Source of the DNA: CADEEN01 sp963706685
GTDB lineage: Bacteria; Pseudomonadota; Gammaproteobacteria; Burkholderiales; Burkholderiaceae_C
Direction: 5' to 3'
Assembly: GCA_963706685.1 (NCBI GenBank)
Contig: CAVPMY010000005.1
Coordinates: 372,001-436,000 of the forward strand
DNA: 64,000 bases
Position 1 is the first letter of the stretch, and every line of letters begins with the position of its first letter. This document shows, piece after piece, positions 1 through 7,794 of this stretch. Both the position numbers and the translations under genes were made by a program. The notes beneath the pieces are model-generated. The model saw only the letters and a program-made list of their open reading frames with translations. It was not told the origin of the DNA and made no database searches.

Positions 1-806
1 GTCAGGCGGCCGACCGCAACCTCGCGCGCCGCATCGTCCGTGGCCCGCTGCAAGCCCTGCGCCTGCAGCTTCAGCGCCGCCAGCGGCGAGCGCAATTCGT
101 GCGCCGCATCGGCGACAAAGTTCTTCTGCGCATCGAAGGCCTGGCGAACGCGGCCGAACAGCAGGTTCAGCTCGTGCACCAGGGGCCGGATCTCATCGGG
201 CAGATCGAGCTCGCTGACTTCGCTCAGGTCGTCGGCCTGGCGCGCGGCCACCTGGCGCCGCACGCGCGACACCGGCGCCATCGACGCGCTGACGACCCAC
301 CAGACGACCAGCATCAGCAGCGGCGCCATCAAGGCGATCGGCCAGATCGTGCGCAACGCCAGCGTGCCGGCCATCTGGCGCCGCACCGCCATGTCCTGCG
401 CCACCTGGATGACCTGCGAGCGCGATTGCATCGAGAACACACGGTAGGTGCTGCCCTGCGAACGGATATCGGAAAAGCCGAGCACCGCGCGCTGCGGCAA
501 TTCGGCGCGGGTCGCCGACTGAAAAATCCGCAGCCCGTCGACCGTCCAGACCTGGACCACCAGGTTGGAGTCGACGTCATCGCCCGGATCCCCCGTGACG
601 CCGGCGATGACGTTGGCGGGCAGGCCCGAGCGCAGCGCCAGCGCCATCTGCTGCATGTGGTAGTCGAAGATCTCGTCGGCCTCGGCACGCGCCGTGCGGT
701 AAGCGATGCCGGCCTGCAGCGCTGCCGTCAGCACGATCGCCGCCAGCAGGAACCACAACAGCCTCGTGCGCAGCGAATGCGGCGCAGCGCCCACGCGCCT
801 GTTCAT
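1..806 (-). CDS. Sensor histidine kinase, truncated by window edge
   Basis: The frame runs leftward from an ATG at 806 and leaves the window, so about 268 residues are visible. A basic start is followed by a hydrophobic segment (LLWFLLAAIVLTAALQ), a periplasmic-type stretch, a second membrane segment (IALMAPLLMLVVWWVV), a HAMP-like linker and the H-box with its phosphoacceptor histidine in DAAHELRSPLAALK. This is the layout of inner-membrane kinases of the QseC/TctE type, which phosphorylate an OmpR-family partner. The start overlaps the stop of the regulator gene by four bases (ATGA), so both belong to one operon. The catalytic domain is outside the window and the signal is unknown. Confidence 0.88.
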   Translation of the reverse strand, partial: MNRRVGAAPHSLRTRLLWFLLAAIVLTAALQAGIAYRTARAEADEIFDYHMQQMALALRSGLPANVIAGVTGDPGDDVDSNLVVQVWTVDGLRIFQSATRAELPQRAVLGFSDIRSQGSTYRVFSMQSRSQVIQVAQDMAVRRQMAGTLALRTIWPIALMAPLLMLVVWWVVSASMAPVSRVRRQVAARQADDLSEVSELDLPDEIRPLVHELNLLFGRVRQAFDAQKNFVADAAHELRSPLAALKLQAQGLQRATDDAAREVAVGRL

Positions 807-1463
807 GCGCGCGGCACCATGTAGCCGACGCCGCGCACGTTGTGGATCAGCTCGGCGCCCAGCTTCTTGCGCAGGCCATGGATGTAGACCTCGACCGCAT
901 TGCTGCTGATCTCGTCCTTCCAGCCGTAGAGTTTTTCTTCGAGCTGGGCACGCGACAAGACCAGGCCCGGACGCGCCAGCAGCGGCTCGAGGACCGCCCA
1001 TTCGCGCGCCGACAGCACCACCGGTTGTTCGCCGACCATGACCTCGCGCGTCGCCGGGTTGATGGTCACGCCCTTGTGTTCGTACACCGGTTCGGCGCGT
1101 CCGGCGGCGCGCCGCAGCAGCGCGCGGATGCGGGCCAGCAACTCATCGAGGTCATAGGGCTTGACGCACGTAGTCGTCGGCGCCGGCGTCCAGCCCCTCG
1201 ATGCGCTGCTGCACCGCATCGCGCGCCGTGGCGATCAGCACCGGGATGCGCTGCTTGCGCGACCGCATCGAGCGCAGGACGTCCAGGCCATCGCGCCGCG
1301 GCAGGCCCAGGTCGAGCAGCACGAGGTCGTAGGTCTGAGTGCACAGCGCCGTGTCGGCCATCTCGCCGTCCTTGACCCAATCGACGGCATAGTGCTCGGC
1401 GCGCAGCAGGTCGAGCACGGACTCGCCGATCATCGTGTCGTCTTCGACCAGCAACAGGCGCAC
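803..1463 (-). CDS. OmpR/PhoB-family response regulator (one-base frame disruption)
   Basis: The N-terminal receiver begins MRLLLVEDDTMIGESV and has the acidic pair, the phospho-aspartate in YDLVLLDLGLP and the end of the receiver at GLDAGADDY. The C-terminal winged helix contains LSAREWAVLEPLLARPG and ends HNVRGVGYMVPRA, typical of OmpR/PhoB DNA-binding domains. Receiver and effector halves lie in different frames: near 1166 one extra base turns the expected V-V-K-P (the conserved lysine loop) into a premature stop. With that base removed the protein is about 220 residues, normal for the family. It is followed by the sensor kinase gene with a four-base overlap. I treat the break as a probable sequence error; otherwise this is a pseudogene. 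Confidence 0.85.
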
Positions 1464-1484
1464 GAGCAGCCTCGTTGCCCGGAT

Positions 1485-1757
1485 TCAGGGCAGATCGGTC
1501 AGGTCCCCGCCCGAGCGTGACCGGCGCGCGCGTTCGAGGCGCCAGAGATGAAACGAGCCCACGGCCAACATCACGGCCGCGGCGCCGAGCAGCAGCAGCA
1601 GGAACAACCCCCCCAGAAACCACAACACGGGCACGACCACGACGATCGTCAGTGCGACCATCAGTACGCGACTGGCGCGCCGCCACCAAGGCTGCGGCGT
1701 GATGTCGATCACCCGCGGCTCCTGTGGCTTGTGCATGTTGACGTAGATCGTGCGCAT
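1485..1757 (-). CDS. Small membrane protein of unknown function
   Basis: This 90-residue protein starts at the ATG at 1757 (MRTIYVNMHKPQEPRVIDI), chosen because a good ribosome site (GAGGAGACAG on the minus strand) lies just upstream. After about 30 polar residues there are two adjoining hydrophobic segments (VLMVALTIVVVVPVLWF and LFLLLLLGAAAVMLAV), then a basic tail. It is probably an inner-membrane protein. It precedes the response regulator by about 20 bases on the same strand and may share its transcript. I do not recognise the family. Confidence 0.7.
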   Translation of the reverse strand: MRTIYVNMHKPQEPRVIDITPQPWWRRASRVLMVALTIVVVVPVLWFLGGLFLLLLLGAAAVMLAVGSFHLWRLERARRSRSGGDLTDLP

Positions 1758-1939
1758 CTCTGTCTCCTCATTGCCGCGCTCATGGCGAGAGTTTGGCATT
1801 GCCTGGGCAACCAATCTATGGCGCCTCACTTAGACCGGGCTTAAAAGGCCTGGCATCCAGGACCATACCCGTCGGTAGAAGGCCAACCGAGGCCAGAGTT
1901 CCATCGCTGGCATGATCGCCGCCGCAGCGTACGAGCGAA

Positions 1940-3019
1940 CTACCAGCGCGAGCGTTCGAAGACGGCTTGCGGCCCGGTCAGCAAGCGATCGATCGCCGGC
2001 GCAGCGTCACGCCCCAGGCGCTGGTGCAGGTCGAGGACTTGCCTGGCCAGCACGCGGAAATGCGCCGCGCCTGCGCTCGCTGCCTGCCGCAGGGCCTGAC
2101 CCGCGTCGCCGCCGCACCAGTCCGCGTAGGCCCGGACCAGGCCCGGGAACAGCAGCTTGCGCACACCCTCGTAACTGGCGAACCAGAAGTGCAGCGCTGC
2201 GCTCTGATCGCGATCCAGCAACGCCGGCAAGGTGACTTCAAGGTCGGCGAGGTGGTCGCGCACCGCCCGCACGTACAGGTCGGTCCGACGCTGGCCGAGC
2301 GCCAATCGCATCGCCGACCATGGCGGGCCCAGCCATTGACCGGCGTGGAATTCTCCGAGCTCGTGCAGCACGAGCGACTCGGACAGCTCATCGAGCAGGC
2401 GCGGCAGCAGGCCGACGAAGTCTTGCGTGCCGTTCAGCCGGAAGGCCGCCAACAGCGAGCGCATCGGGCCCTCGGATCGACGCAGGCTGAACGCCTCGAA
2501 CTTTTCCCACAGCACGCGGGCCAGCGACTCGCGTCTGAGCACGATGGTGTGGCTGGCGACGAGTGCTGCCGGCGGCGCGAACAGGCAGCGCGCATGTTCG
2601 CGCCCGCAGACCAGCACCGTCAGGCCTGGATTGCGGCGTTGCGTTTCGAGGCAGGTCGCCAGAAAGTAGGTCGGGCGATCACTGGCCATCAAGCCCGCGC
2701 CATAGACCAGACCGAGCGGCGCCAGTTCGGCATTGATCGCCTCGACATCCTGCGCATCGAACTCGCGCTCGCCGATCGGCAGCGGCACGCACGGCAGTTG
2801 CTCCATCGCCGACCAGAGCGCTTCACGCTGCGCCAGCCACTGGCCTACGGCCCGCCGATCGAGTTCGGCGGTGAAATCCAGACCCTGCTCCCAGCGGAAC
2901 AGTTCGCGCATCTGCAGCAGGTAGATGCACAGCGACAGGTCTGCCGCGTGGTGCGCATCGGCGATGTGGCAGTTGGTCTGCACGGCCAGCGCCAGCGCGC
3001 GCAGCCGATCGGCCCTCAT
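1940..3019 (-). CDS. Unrecognised 359-residue soluble protein, last gene of the cmx6-dsrC-like cluster
   Basis: Start chosen at 3019 (MRADRLRALALAVQ) because this ATG overlaps the stop of the preceding gene (ATGA). No signal peptide or membrane segment is seen. There are scattered cysteines (QTNCHIADAHHAADLSLC, EQLPCVPLP, FLATCLE, VLVCGREHARCLF) and a run LVLHELGEFHAGQWLGPPW about residue 210. The protein is rich in leucine and arginine and probably all-helical. I do not recognise the family. Tight packing with the upstream genes of the divergent cluster (spacing or overlap of only a few bases from 7.1 kb down to 1.9 kb) suggests a shared role with the oxygenase, reductase and S24 peptidase. 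Confidence 0.75.
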   Translation of the reverse strand: MRADRLRALALAVQTNCHIADAHHAADLSLCIYLLQMRELFRWEQGLDFTAELDRRAVGQWLAQREALWSAMEQLPCVPLPIGEREFDAQDVEAINAELAPLGLVYGAGLMASDRPTYFLATCLETQRRNPGLTVLVCGREHARCLFAPPAALVASHTIVLRRESLARVLWEKFEAFSLRRSEGPMRSLLAAFRLNGTQDFVGLLPRLLDELSESLVLHELGEFHAGQWLGPPWSAMRLALGQRRTDLYVRAVRDHLADLEVTLPALLDRDQSAALHFWFASYEGVRKLLFPGLVRAYADWCGGDAGQALRQAASAGAAHFRVLARQVLDLHQRLGRDAAPAIDRLLTGPQAVFERSRW

Positions 3020-3462
3020 GTCGATGGCGTCTTGCGGCGCCGGTGCGGCTGCCAGCCGGCCACATCGCGAACGATCTCGTCCCAGGGCAGCTCGGTCAGG
3101 CTGGCGTAGCGCTCGTGGGCCACGCCGACCATGACATGCACATCGGCCTGCGCCGCTCCCAGCGCCTGCTGCAGTCCCAGCAGGCCGCCGCAGTGCAGCT
3201 TCAAGGCCTGCGCATGGATCATCGGATGCCCCGGGCCGGGCAGGCGCAGCGCAAAGCGCGCGCGCTCGTGCATCAGCGCGGCCAGCGTGGCGCAGTTGGT
3301 GCGCGCCACGGTCGAGGTGCATTCGACGATCTCGCGTTCACCGAGGCTGCGCCGTTGCGACAGTTCGCAGACCGCGGCTCGTGCCAGCAGCGCCTTGGCG
3401 AAGACGCAAACGGTCGCGCTCTCGCAGCAAGGTGATGGGCCGGCAGGATCGTCTTGGCTCAC
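3016..3462 (-). CDS. Cysteine-rich protein of unknown function
   Basis: A GTG at 3462 gives a 148-residue protein; the next upstream gene stops at 3476, so this start fits the tight spacing. The N-terminal half carries several cysteines in a compact block: a CC pair (PSPCCES), then TVCVF, AAVCELSQRR, IVECTSTVARTNCATL, and later KLHCGG. This density could support a metal or Fe-S site, but the spacing does not match a ferredoxin motif that I know. The C-terminal half has GVAHERYASLTELPWDEIV. It overlaps the next gene by four bases. I do not recognise the family. Confidence 0.72.
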   Translation of the reverse strand: MSQDDPAGPSPCCESATVCVFAKALLARAAVCELSQRRSLGEREIVECTSTVARTNCATLAALMHERARFALRLPGPGHPMIHAQALKLHCGGLLGLQQALGAAQADVHVMVGVAHERYASLTELPWDEIVRDVAGWQPHRRRKTPST

Positions 3463-3475
3463 GTGAGGCTCACGA

Positions 3476-3694
3476 TCAGTCGTCGCCGCTCGGGCCGGCC
3501 TCTCGCACCTGGCACAGCAGCTCTTCGGCGAGTTGCTCGTTGTCGGCAAACATCACCTTGACCGTCGCATCGGCGGCCATGGCCTGGGCCGCGCGCAGCG
3601 CCTTGGCATGCGTCGACGCCTCCTTGAAGCCCGCAAACTCGGCCAGCTTCTCGATCTGCGCAAAGGGCCGGACACTGAAGACGAAATAGGGCAT
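3476..3694 (-). CDS. Small conserved-looking acidic protein (72 aa)
   Basis: The ATG at 3694 lies six bases after the stop of the S24 peptidase gene. The sequence MPYFVFSVRPFAQIEKLAEF, then KEASTHAKALRAAQA and a C-terminal FADNEQLAEELLCQVREAG, looks like a compact alpha-beta fold with one cysteine. It has no signal peptide. I do not recognise the family. Position in the middle of an overlapping gene set argues that it is translated and co-expressed with the ferredoxin-reductase and peptidase genes. Confidence 0.75.
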   Translation of the reverse strand: MPYFVFSVRPFAQIEKLAEFAGFKEASTHAKALRAAQAMAADATVKVMFADNEQLAEELLCQVREAGPSGDD

Positions 3695-3700
3695 GGCGAT

Positions 3701-4030
3701 TCAGACGTAGTGCTTGGTCAGGCGCCGCCGTCCCGGCACGGCTTTCTGAATGACCACGCCATGCACGGCCGACAGATCGGGCAAGCGCTGCTCGGCGTAG
3801 GCCGGATTGACGGCACGCAGGCACCAGCCCTTGCCGGCTTTGACCAGTTGCCTGAACGTCCACGCCTGTGCCACCTGGGCGAGCACATAGCTGCCATCGC
3901 GCAGCGCGCCGTCGGGCTCGATGATGATGATCTCGCCGTCGTTGAACTCAGGCGCCATGCTGTCGCCCAGCACGCGCAGCGCGAACGACTCGCCGCCGCT
4001 GCAACCCGGGTCGTCGAGCGGCGCGCTCAT
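3701..4030 (-). CDS. Stand-alone S24 (LexA/UmuD-like) peptidase domain
   Basis: A 109-residue protein consisting almost only of an S24-type serine protease domain: the nucleophile is in FALRVLGDSMAPEFNDGEI and the likely general-base lysine in TFRQLVKAGKGW. It lacks the helix-turn-helix that LexA and CI-like repressors carry at the N terminus. S24 proteins cleave themselves or, like UmuD, are processed when bound to activated RecA; a domain alone could act on another protein. Its ATG overlaps the stop of the reductase gene by four bases, and that reductase carries an HTH-like N terminus, so the two may form a split regulator. That link is inference. Confidence 0.85.
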   Translation of the reverse strand: MSAPLDDPGCSGGESFALRVLGDSMAPEFNDGEIIIIEPDGALRDGSYVLAQVAQAWTFRQLVKAGKGWCLRAVNPAYAEQRLPDLSAVHGVVIQKAVPGRRRLTKHYV

Positions 4031-5515
4031 ACGATCTCCGATGCGACCTGCGAGGCCGGCACGCCGGCCTCGCGCAGCGCGGCACCCAAGGCGTCGACAA
4101 AGTCCCACGGGCCGGCAAGATAGAAATCGCAGTCGATGTCGAACTGGTCGGCACGGATCGCAGCGGCCACCTGGCGCGCGCCGGCTGCCGGATCGATCTC
4201 GGTGAAGGCGGCGTACTCGAAGGCATCCAGCGCCTCCGACCAGGCCCGGCACTGATTGGCCTGGAAGTGACCGTCGCTGCGCGTCGCCAGCCAGTACAGC
4301 GACAGCGACGGCGAGGCGTCGAGCGACAGCGCATGCTCGATCAGGCTCTTGATCGGCGCGAAGCCGGTGTCGCAGGCGGCGAAGACCAGCGGCCGATGGC
4401 TCGTCGGCCAGCACGAACTCGCCGACAGGCCCCCACAGGCCGATCGCGTCGCCTGCGGCCAATGGGCCGTCGAAGACCAGGCGCGCAAAGGCGCTGTCGG
4501 CGTCGCGCGCAATGTAGAAGTGCAGGTTGCGATCGTCACAAGGGCAACTGGCCACCGGGTAGGTGGCCCGAATGTCGTCGCCGGCGCTGCTCGCCGATGC
4601 GGCACGGCCGAGCGTGACCGCTTGGCCGGCCAGGAAGCGCAGGCGGTTGGTGCGCGGCGTCTGCAGATGCAGCAGGCGCGTGTCGGGCGCCAGGTCGCGC
4701 ACGGCGCGCACCGTGGCGACGATGTGCTGCTGCGGGATGTCGGCCGGCCCGCGCGCCTCGAGCGTTTCCAGTGTGATCTCGCTGCTGGCCGCCGTGTGCG
4801 CGCACATCAGCGTGTAGCCCTGCTGCTTTTCGGCCTCCGACAGCGGGTAGTCGAACGGCATCACCTTGACGACCTCGCCGGCGCTGACGCGCACCTTGCA
4901 CATGCCGCAGCTGCCGTTGCCGCAGCCGTAGTTCAGGCCGAGTCCGGCCTTGAGCCCGGCCTGCAGCAGCGTGTCGTGGCCTTCGACGGTGAACTGATGG
5001 CCGCTCGGCCGCAGCGTGACTTGCGCGGAAACCACTTTCAGGATGTCGTCCATGACGTTGAGCAGATCAACCGATTCGGTGGCCAGTGCGCGGGCCAGGC
5101 CATCGTTCAACTGGCGTTGCAGAGCGAGCAGCCGCGCGTCGTCGCCCGACGTCTGCAGCACCATCTCGCCGAGGCGCTCGCGCAGTTCGATCACCAGCGC
5201 GTGGTAGCGCTGCAGATGGCGCTGCAGATCGGCCAGTTCCTGGCCCTGACGGAACAGTCGCGTGGCCAGCACGTCCTGGCTCGGCAGCAGGCGCTCGCGC
5301 ACGCGCCGGCCGAAGGCATCGTCCTTGATGTGCACGACACGCTCGAGCATGCCGGACTGCTCGAGCTGGGTCTGCGGATAGAGCTGGAGCAAGGTCTCGG
5401 TCGAGACCAGGCCGTCGCTCAAGGTGATTTCGCCGGTGCGCACGCGCTGCTGCAGCACGCCGCGCGGCACGCCGACCAGTTGCGCTGCGCGCCAGATCGT
5501 TACCCATTGCGCCAC
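4027..5515 (-). CDS. HTH-coiled coil-[2Fe-2S] ferredoxin-FAD/NAD(P) reductase fusion (one-base frame disruption)
   Basis: The GTG at 5515 follows a GGAGG site and overlaps the TauD gene by 16 bases. Residues about 1-55 (WVTIWRAAQLVGVPRGVLQQR, then GEITLSDGLV) look like a MerR/excisionase-type helix-turn-helix. Residues about 75-155 are helical and charged, coiled-coil-like. About 165-255 is a plant-type ferredoxin (CGNGSCGMC, then a fourth cysteine in GYTLMCAHT), followed by an FAD-binding barrel and an NAD(P)-binding domain (FAACDTGFAPIKSLIEHA). Near 4397 an extra base shifts the frame between the flavin and NAD parts. Similar ferredoxin reductases feed oxygenases, and a TauD-like oxygenase gene lies directly upstream. 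The HTH assignment is by eye. Confidence 0.83.
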
Positions 5516-6444
5516 GGCGCCTCCGGATCGCACAGTCGATCGAGGTAGCGCGCGCGGTAGATCAGCCGCGGCGCTGCCGCATCGTCGACGAAGGCGCTGC
5601 GGCCGTGCAGTACGTTGTTGGCAACGATGCCCATGCCGGACTCGAGGCGCAGGTGCAGCACGTCCGGGTTGTCGTCGGCCAGGTAGCGCTCGAGGAAGGC
5701 AGCGGCTTTCAAGGTTGCGCTGTCGTTGTTCCACTCGATGCTGCGCGTGCGCGCGGTGTAGCGCATGTGCAGCGCGCCATCATGGGCGTCGACCGAGAAG
5801 ACCGGGCCGCACTGGGCCGGCCGCGCGATGCCGCCGGCGTCTTCGCGCTGCGGGATCGTCATCGCATCGCTCGCCATCAGCGCACGCAACCAGCGCGGCG
5901 ACGCATCGCGCAGCGCGATGTAGGCCAGTTCGTGATCGAGCAGCACATTCACGCCGCCGCTGGCCGCCGGGCGCACGCAGTGCAGCAGCATGGCGCGGAT
6001 GCGCTGCTCGCTCGGGTGGTAGTAGCCGTCGGTGTGCCACTTGAGTGGACGATCGGTGTAGGGAATGAGGTTGCCGCGATCGGCCGAGCGCGGATTGACG
6101 GTGATGCTCGAGATGCCGTCTTCGTCGGCCAGCCAGTTGGCGTCCAGGCGCTGCAGGCCGAGCTGGCGCCCGACCCGGCGCGGCGTGTCCTTGTCCAGCA
6201 CGCCGCGGGCGCTGCGATAGACCACCATGTTCCACTTCGCGCAGCGCTGCAGCAGCGCCTCGCGTTCGGCCGTGCTCAGGGCCTGCGGATCGCCGACGTC
6301 GACGATCAGCTCGTCGACGCTGCGCGCCCGCTGCGCCAGCTTGCGCTCGCGCCACGACCGGTAGCTCGCCTCGTTGTCGAGGTCGAACGGCGACGAACTG
6401 TGTCTCAGCGCGGTCGGCTCGAGCAGTCGCCAGCATCGAATCAA
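5500..6444 (-). CDS. TauD/TfdA-family Fe(II)/2-oxoglutarate-type dioxygenase
   Basis: A 314-residue protein with the metal ligands of the TauD fold: HxD in LKWHTDGYYHPSEQ and the distal histidine in NNVLHGRSAF, followed by an arginine (RLIYRARYLDRL) that in the family binds 2-oxoglutarate. TauD enzymes hydroxylate small substrates, often releasing sulfite from sulfonates, but the substrate here cannot be read from the sequence. The ATG overlaps the preceding gene by four bases, and the next gene starts inside the 3' end. Its place beside a ferredoxin reductase is unusual because TauD enzymes normally need no electron-transfer partner. Confidence 0.87.
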   Translation of the reverse strand: MIRCWRLLEPTALRHSSSPFDLDNEASYRSWRERKLAQRARSVDELIVDVGDPQALSTAEREALLQRCAKWNMVVYRSARGVLDKDTPRRVGRQLGLQRLDANWLADEDGISSITVNPRSADRGNLIPYTDRPLKWHTDGYYHPSEQRIRAMLLHCVRPAASGGVNVLLDHELAYIALRDASPRWLRALMASDAMTIPQREDAGGIARPAQCGPVFSVDAHDGALHMRYTARTRSIEWNNDSATLKAAAFLERYLADDNPDVLHLRLESGMGIVANNVLHGRSAFVDDAAAPRLIYRARYLDRLCDPEAPWRNG

Positions 6445-7085
6445 TCTCCGCTCATCGACGTGCGCCGCGCCTTGCGTGGCTCGGTGGACAACAGGTCGAC
6501 GATGGCGCTGCGCACGATGTCGACGGCCTCGGGTGCTTCGATGGCCATCACCTGGTCGAGCACCCAGCGCCGGTCCTTGTCCGGCAGCGTCGGCTCCAGG
6601 CGGCTGCCGAAGTAGCGCAGGAAACCGAAGTCGGGCCTGAAGGCCTCGTCGTCCCCGGCCGCGGCCGGATCGGCGCCGAACTCGGCGTAGTGTGGCGAGA
6701 GCTCGTTGACGAGGTCGATGAAGCTGTCCTGATAGCGCTCGCCGTCGCTGCGCGGACCGAGCAGGTCGTTCTCGTTGCCGGCCAGGGTGTCGGCGCAGTT
6801 CATGACCAGGGCCGTCGTGAAGTCGCGGCGCGTCGGGCCGTCCATCTTCGTGTAGGCCGTGCGGTCGACCACCGCGATCAGGAATACGAGGACCTCGCGC
6901 ATGAACGCGAAGTACGGCACGCCGACCGCAACGTCGAAGTTCGATCCGCGCATGCGCTTCAACATGTTCTGCGCCACCCGCCAGACGATGAAGGCCATCG
7001 CGCTGGCGTTCTGCTCGGCGCTCTTGGGCTCGCCGGCCTTGAACCAGTGGCTCTTGATGCGCAGGCGTGGTGCGACGATCGCCAT
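6441..7085 (-). CDS. Unrecognised 214-residue protein
   Basis: The start is the ATG at 7085 (MAIVAPRLRIKSHWFKAGEP), one base after the stop of the hairpin-cassette reading frame. The sequence is mixed helical with a motif VPYFAFMREVLVFLIAVVD near residue 70, LVMNCADTLAGNENDLLGPR near 110 and an acidic C-terminal part. No signal peptide is evident. It overlaps the dioxygenase gene by four bases, so they are probably translationally coupled. I do not recognise the family. Confidence 0.75.
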   Translation of the reverse strand: MAIVAPRLRIKSHWFKAGEPKSAEQNASAMAFIVWRVAQNMLKRMRGSNFDVAVGVPYFAFMREVLVFLIAVVDRTAYTKMDGPTRRDFTTALVMNCADTLAGNENDLLGPRSDGERYQDSFIDLVNELSPHYAEFGADPAAAGDDEAFRPDFGFLRYFGSRLEPTLPDKDRRWVLDQVMAIEAPEAVDIVRSAIVDLLSTEPRKARRTSMSGD

Positions 7086-7388
7086 CTCAGTGGTCCATGC
7101 CGCTGCGCGATGCGCGCGACGCATGAAACGGATTCGACGCGCGAGCAGGCGCGGCGGGCGGTGTGCCGTGCGGGCTCATGCTGGCGTACCAGAAATCGCC
7201 CGCCCGGCACACCGCCCGACGCGCGGCACGGGTATTCGACTTCGGCGCGTCGAAAACCAACACGGCTCCCGGCCCGAGGACGGCGCGGCGACCGCGCGAT
7301 TTCTGGTACCCCAGCATGAGCGCGGGCGCCGCGCTGTCCTCGGGCCCTGCACCATGCCAAGCGGCGGTTTTGAAGTGATTCATTTCAG
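7083..7388 (-). repeat. Hairpin-rich ~300-bp cassette, copy 1
   Basis: This segment matches 11167-11472 in inverted orientation with about 89% identity and no gaps. Read on the minus strand it starts and ends in similar short sequence (CTGAAATGAAT and CTGAGATGGC). Inside are two long hairpins; their loop sequences at 7176-7200 and 7296-7320 are themselves inverted copies of each other. Copy 1 fills the gap between the one-cysteine dsrC-like gene and the 214-residue protein gene. The structure resembles a non-autonomous mobile or interspersed repeat more than a normal gene. Confidence 0.85.
7087..7383 (-). CDS. 98-residue reading frame inside cassette copy 1 (coding status uncertain)
   Basis: The frame begins MNHFKTAAWHGAGPEDSAAP and ends in GMDH with its stop directly before the next gene. 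It aligns without gaps to the 98-residue frame at 11172-11468, about three quarters identical. The start, length and end being kept favours coding. Against coding: the differences fall almost as often on first as on third codon positions, the DNA is dominated by inverted repeats that dictate the peptide, and other frames are open too. There is no recognisable domain. I list it so that it is not lost. Confidence 0.3.
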   Translation of the reverse strand: MNHFKTAAWHGAGPEDSAAPALMLGYQKSRGRRAVLGPGAVLVFDAPKSNTRAARRAVCRAGDFWYASMSPHGTPPAAPARASNPFHASRASRSGMDH

Positions 7389-7420
7389 TGGGAGCCGCGG
7401 GCCGCCTCGGCAGTGATCCA

Positions 7421-7750
7421 TCAATACCCGCCCTTGCCCAAGGGCTGCGGCAGGCCGGCGACCTTGCAGCCCTGCTTGGCCGGACCGACCGGGAACAGGT
7501 CATACAGCGTCTTGCTGTCACAGCCCGGCAGGACTTCGGTGACGCCCTTGAGCATGTTGCGAAAGTTGGGCGTGTGGCCGTGCTCGCGGTACTCGTCGCG
7601 CAGCCAGGACACGACCTTCCAGTGCGCGTCGGTGAGCTCGATGTTCTCCGCAGCGGCAATCACCTGGACGACCTCGTCGCTGTAGTCGGGTTCGAGCAGA
7701 TAGCCCTGTTCGTCGCTGTCCAGCGCCTTGCCCTTGACGGTATAGGCCAT
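7421..7750 (-). CDS. DsrC/TusE-family protein with only one C-terminal cysteine
   Basis: A 109-residue protein starting at the ATG at 7750 after an AAGGAGG site. It has the DsrC fold signatures (EQGYLLEPDYSDEVV, LTDAHWKVVSWLRDEYREHG, LYDLFPVGPAKQGCKVAG). DsrC itself uses two cysteines in its mobile C-terminal arm; here Cys95 is present but the penultimate cysteine is replaced (ends LGKGGY). An extra Cys77 occurs in LPGCDSK. Loss of the last cysteine makes the trisulfide chemistry of DsrC unlikely and points to a sulfur-relay (TusE-like) or regulatory role. It lies downstream of the cmx6-like gene and upstream of the TauD cluster, not in the dsr operon. Confidence 0.9.
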   Translation of the reverse strand: MAYTVKGKALDSDEQGYLLEPDYSDEVVQVIAAAENIELTDAHWKVVSWLRDEYREHGHTPNFRNMLKGVTEVLPGCDSKTLYDLFPVGPAKQGCKVAGLPQPLGKGGY

Positions 7751-7794
7751 GCCGCTTGCCTCCTTCGGATGTTGTGGCCGTCGGCGTGTCTGTT

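Noticed and set aside
3701..5734. A single 677-codon frame that appears to join the reductase and S24 peptidase
   Set aside because: It passes out of the true reductase frame at about 4397 into an arginine-rich shadow and re-enters a different gene; the conserved NAD domain is in another frame with its own stop, and the S24 ATG overlaps it.
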